Assembly: GCA_022821965.1 (NCBI GenBank)
Contig: JAJECN010000058.1
Span: 62,001 to 126,000 of the forward strand
Reading direction: 5' to 3'
DNA: 64,000 bases
Source of the DNA: Candidatus Poribacteria bacterium
Lineage (GTDB): Bacteria; Poribacteria; WGA-4E; WGA-3G
A program made the position numbers and the translations under genes. The notes below the pieces were generated by a model that saw only the letters and a program-made list of their open reading frames with translations, did no database searches and was not told where the DNA came from. The first letter of the stretch is position 1, and each line of letters starts with the position of its first letter. Below are positions 61,107-64,000 of the stretch, piece after piece.

Positions 61107-63668
61107 TTAATGGATAATTTTCGCATTGAGGATAGGACTATCCTGTACAAATTCTTTACCATTGATCGTCGCTGAGCCTCGGAATTTGAACTGATACGTC
61201 TTATCTTCTAAAGAACTGAGTACCTGTAGCGGGACCTTGACCTCGGTCTCGTTCACCGGGATAGTAGCCGCTTCCGTGGTGAACCCTTCCGGTAAATCGA
61301 GCGGTGTCAACGTGATTTCATCTGTGAAACCACCTTGCCGGACGATTGTTAACGTCAATATCGCCTCTTTTGTAAGAGGAACGTCACTTTCCGTCGTCTC
61401 GGTGTCCGCTGTTGGATTCGCCGCAATTGCCACAGTGCCACCGTCTGCCAATGCTGCTGTGTTGCCTTTTGAGGCTGTCTTTGCGGGGAAAACAATGCTG
61501 AAGCGCAAAGGCTCAACTGTTACAATAAAGGGTGCCTCAACGATAGTTAGAGGGATAGCAGGGGTCGATTGTTTCACAGTCTCGCCACTGACAGTCGCCG
61601 TTCCAGTAACTGAAATATAATTTGTACCGGTTACCGGCAGGACAGAAAACTGCTCCCTGCGCTCAAAGGTCCCCGCTTTAACCGTAATCGTCGCCGCCGT
61701 TTCACCTTCAGCAATAGTCACAGCGGCTGCGGAAACGCGATTCGGGAGCCCCGATACCGAGAGCGCGATCGGACCAACGAAGCTGCCATGTCGGTTCGCT
61801 GTCACGTGAAGGTCAGCCGTTTTGTTGTGCACAGCACTTAAGCCGATTTCTGCAAGCGTCAGTGTGAACTCCGGTGCGTCCATCACAGTAAGTAGGATCG
61901 GGGACGGGTTGGCGACACGTTCTATCTGGCGATTGCCAACAGCACAAACACCGACGACGGAAAGCGGCAGCAGTCCAAGTGGTGCGTCCCACGGAGCCGT
62001 CACCGTGAGCAGTGCGCGATTTTGACCCACTCCAATAAGCGTCGGACTCACATCAAACGTTTTCGGGAGGTCTGGACAAAGCAGGCGAATTGGACCCTTG
62101 AACTGGTCGAGACGAACAACATCAACCTGCATTGTGACACTACCGCCTCTGCTGACGCGCGGGTTATCCATAGCGGACGGACGGTTTCGATTGTCAAGTG
62201 CTACTACACTGAGTTGGCAGTTTGGCTCTAACGGACGGATGTTTAGGCGGTACGGATAGGTCTCACCACCTTGATTGTTCAGATCCCGGATGGTGATAGA
62301 ATACTTTCCGGCTTCCACAAAATTCCAGTCAATGCGTGCATCGGCACTGCTGGCATCGTCATTCACCATCAAGACCTGCTCTTTCTCACCGTCCCACGCC
62401 ATTTCTTTCGAGGCTTCTTCTTCCATCGACTTTTTGGGACCGTAGAGCGTGAGCAGCGCGTCAAGGTTTGATGACAGTTTACGTGCCTCTACCTCGAAAA
62501 CGAGGAGTTGCGGTTCCGCAATCTCAAATGAAAACCGATCCACATCGCCGGACTTGTCAATTTTCCCGTTGAGCGTTATTGGGGTGGTCACAGCAGTCGC
62601 TTTGTCTGCTGTATTGTTCGGCTCAATTTCTGCCATTTCCGCCCAATTTCCGATAGAGAAAGGACGGGCATTGGTTGCCAATCCAGAGGGTGTCTGTACC
62701 CGTAGAGATTGTTCGCCTGCCGGTGTTTCAGTCCCTATTGAAACCTGTATAGATGTTACTGTTTCAAGGTTCGCACCAGTGACGGTGATTGTATTCTCGG
62801 TGCCGCGTCGTCCACCGAGCGGGAAAATCGTCTCAAGATATGGCAGCTCACCGATACTCAACCGATAGTCATACCCATTTCCACCTTTGTAACGAATATC
62901 GCGAATGTGAAGCGTGTACTTCCCAGTTTCAAGTGCCGTGTAATCCAGAATGGAATCAAATCCATCGCCAAGTCCGCTATTGGCTACCTCAGCACCGTCA
63001 GCATCTTGAAGAACAAGGTAGGAATCCAGCAGTGAACCTATTCGCTGCGCTGTCACTTCGCAGATAAGCTGTGCATCTTTTTTCAACGCAAAGGTAAAAC
63101 TATCTTTGTCGTCAATCGACGCAATTGTGCCATTCACGGTAACTGGCAGCGCGAGCCAGTCGGTTTCCATTGTAGGAGGGGTTTCCGACCCCGATTCCTC
63201 TACCTCCTCCTCCATTACTTCGCGCAGGTTTCCGACGACGAAACTCCGCGCGTTGGAAACACCATACGGAGTAACGATGCGTATCTGTTGGATACCTAAT
63301 GGCGCGTCAGGGGCTATCGTTAGCGAAGCGACCAACTGCGCGTCAGTAGGAATACGTCCAGAAATACCTGCGCCATTGAAAAGAACAGCAGCTTGTCCGG
63401 TTTTCTCCTTAATTTCCCCGGTGATACCACTTCCACTGAACCACACCGCTGTTGCCGTGCCGAGATTTGTGCCTTTGAGCGTGACCTCCACATCTCGTCC
63501 TTGTTGACCGCCTTGTGGAAACACTGCTGTCAGGGTAGGTTGCACCTGCGCGTGCGCGAAACTCATCGTTAGGAGAAAGATGGCTATGACGAGAACAAAC
63601 TGTTTTGTTAAGGGACGAGAAAGCGACGAATTAATCCATCTCTTCTGCCGAAATAACATGTTAGGCAT
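61107..63668 (-). CDS. Exported TIG/PPC-domain protein
   Basis: An 853-aa secreted protein with a signal peptide (FVLVIAIFLLTMSFAHAQ). Two tandem units follow, each with a TIG/IPT-like domain (LTAVFPQGGQQGRDVEVTLKGTNL; LETIFPLGGRRGTENTITVTGANL) and a bacterial pre-peptidase C-terminal (PPC) domain (VTVNGTIASIDDKDSFTFALKK...YTLHIRDI; ITLNGKIDKSGDVDRFSFEIAE...YSITIRDLN). The rest, about 430-853, is Ig-like beta-sandwich. It follows a DUF1501 gene on the same strand. That grouping is known from Planctomycetes-like secreted systems. Function is binding or scaffolding; no catalytic site is seen. Confidence 0.85.
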   Translation of the reverse strand: MPNMLFRQKRWINSSLSRPLTKQFVLVIAIFLLTMSFAHAQVQPTLTAVFPQGGQQGRDVEVTLKGTNLGTATAVWFSGSGITGEIKEKTGQAAVLFNGAGISGRIPTDAQLVASLTIAPDAPLGIQQIRIVTPYGVSNARSFVVGNLREVMEEEVEESGSETPPTMETDWLALPVTVNGTIASIDDKDSFTFALKKDAQLICEVTAQRIGSLLDSYLVLQDADGAEVANSGLGDGFDSILDYTALETGKYTLHIRDIRYKGGNGYDYRLSIGELPYLETIFPLGGRRGTENTITVTGANLETVTSIQVSIGTETPAGEQSLRVQTPSGLATNARPFSIGNWAEMAEIEPNNTADKATAVTTPITLNGKIDKSGDVDRFSFEIAEPQLLVFEVEARKLSSNLDALLTLYGPKKSMEEEASKEMAWDGEKEQVLMVNDDASSADARIDWNFVEAGKYSITIRDLNNQGGETYPYRLNIRPLEPNCQLSVVALDNRNRPSAMDNPRVSRGGSVTMQVDVVRLDQFKGPIRLLCPDLPKTFDVSPTLIGVGQNRALLTVTAPWDAPLGLLPLSVVGVCAVGNRQIERVANPSPILLTVMDAPEFTLTLAEIGLSAVHNKTADLHVTANRHGSFVGPIALSVSGLPNRVSAAAVTIAEGETAATITVKAGTFERREQFSVLPVTGTNYISVTGTATVSGETVKQSTPAIPLTIVEAPFIVTVEPLRFSIVFPAKTASKGNTAALADGGTVAIAANPTADTETTESDVPLTKEAILTLTIVRQGGFTDEITLTPLDLPEGFTTEAATIPVNETEVKVPLQVLSSLEDKTYQFKFRGSATINGKEFVQDSPILNAKIIH

Positions 63669-63698
63669 TGTCGATCACCTTATGTCTTTAGTAGTGAA

Positions 63699-63773
63699 AA
63701 GCCTGCTCATCAGTAAGCATCTACCAATTCGATCAATTCGATCAAACTTTCTTGCTTTACATTGAGCAGGCTT
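63699..63773. repeat. Inverted repeat with internal CAATTCGAT repeats
   Basis: An 11-bp inverted pair (AAGCCTGCTCA / TGAGCAGGCTT) encloses 53 bases with two copies of CAATTCGAT. It lies in the 157-base gap between the DUF1501 end and the PPC gene. It could be a weak attenuator hairpin or a repeat remnant. Confidence 0.5.
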
Positions 63774-63825
63774 AACTAAAATCGGTGTTGATTACGCTAT
63801 ATCAGCGACACCGCTGTAAAACTGT

Positions 63826-64000
63826 TTAGAAAATCCCGGCAATCGGCTCGCCTTTCACCAATTCGCGTGGCTGATCCAAATGGTTATACACGATGGTGTG
63901 CGGGTCAATACCGAGTGTATGATAAACTGTTGCGAGGATATCGCGTGGGTGCACGGGGTTCTCAAGCGGCGTTGAGCCTGTTGCATCGGACTTCCCGTAA
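63826..64000 (-). CDS. DUF1501 family protein, C-terminal end only
   Basis: The last 57 codons of a gene that continues beyond the window. The reading [33 protein letters not shown] and [12 protein letters not shown] matches the C-terminus of DUF1501 (alkaline-phosphatase-like) proteins. Such genes are often followed by PPC-domain genes, as here. Confidence 0.8.
   Translation of the reverse strand, partial: YGKSDATGSTPLENPVHPRDILATVYHTLGIDPHTIVYNHLDQPRELVKGEPIAGIF

Overview
The window looks like a contig from an uncultured, sponge- or marine-associated bacterium of the Candidatus Poribacteria type. This is an inference from gene style, not from a marker gene. The clues are paired sulfatases, a PhyH dioxygenase, enolase-superfamily dehydratases, Gfo/Idh oxidoreductases and a GH127 glycosidase. 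Secreted proteins carry FG-GAP, LamG, PPC and WD40 domains, dockerin-type repeats or a C-terminal 'NYPNPFNP' sorting domain. There are many small toxin-antitoxin (TA) style cassettes and many short palindromic repeats. No rRNA, tRNA or CRISPR array was seen. The window opens inside murB and closes inside a DUF1501 gene.

Layout. 1-13.5 kb: murB end, an RspA-like enolase-superfamily protein, a D-2-hydroxyacid dehydrogenase/HyuA pair, Fe-dependent alcohol dehydrogenase, purH, a RelE-like toxin with an unusual two-domain antitoxin, a CysE-like acetyltransferase with a class V aminotransferase, and a Gfo/Idh protein. 13.5-19.9 kb: exported proteins (14-blade WD40 with dockerin repeats, CRTAC1-like, a lectin-fold protein), a metallo-beta-lactamase-fold hydrolase and a VapC-type TA pair. 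20-22 kb: an IsrB (HNH-less IscB relative) element with a probable omega-RNA, a 130-bp MITE-like element and an IS1-derived DNA-binding protein. 22-26 kb: a sugar module (Gfo/Idh, lipoprotein, GH127). 26-27.2 kb: decayed genes. 27.4-36.4 kb: mutL, a fused oligopeptide ABC ATPase, an esterase, lysA with a displaced second 3' end and an inserted DUF4258/DUF2283 cassette, a retropepsin-like protease and a second enolase-superfamily enzyme. 36.6-42 kb: sulfatase, a candidate type II restriction-modification pair, an FGE-fold lipoprotein and a LamG protein. 42-47 kb: a complete aapJQMP amino-acid ABC transporter. 47-53 kb: SDR, a PD-(D/E)XK-like protein beside a broken type III-like methyltransferase, PhyH, an AAA ATPase/Toprim (DUF4276) pair and a second sulfatase. 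53.6-64 kb: an archaeal-type pantoate kinase, an amidotransferase-fold membrane protein, a PfkB kinase, an ABC ATPase, a DUF4097 protein, tgt, a TIG/PPC protein and the DUF1501 gene end.

Together the genes suggest a heterotroph taking up amino acids and peptides and processing sulfated or acidic glycans, with heavy exposure to mobile DNA and phage. The strongest leads are the IsrB/omega-RNA element; the lysA 3'-end replacement with its cassette; the ATPase/Toprim pair; and palindromic repeats that fill six co-directional gene gaps right up to the next start codon, while related repeat types are read in frame inside purH and hyuA.
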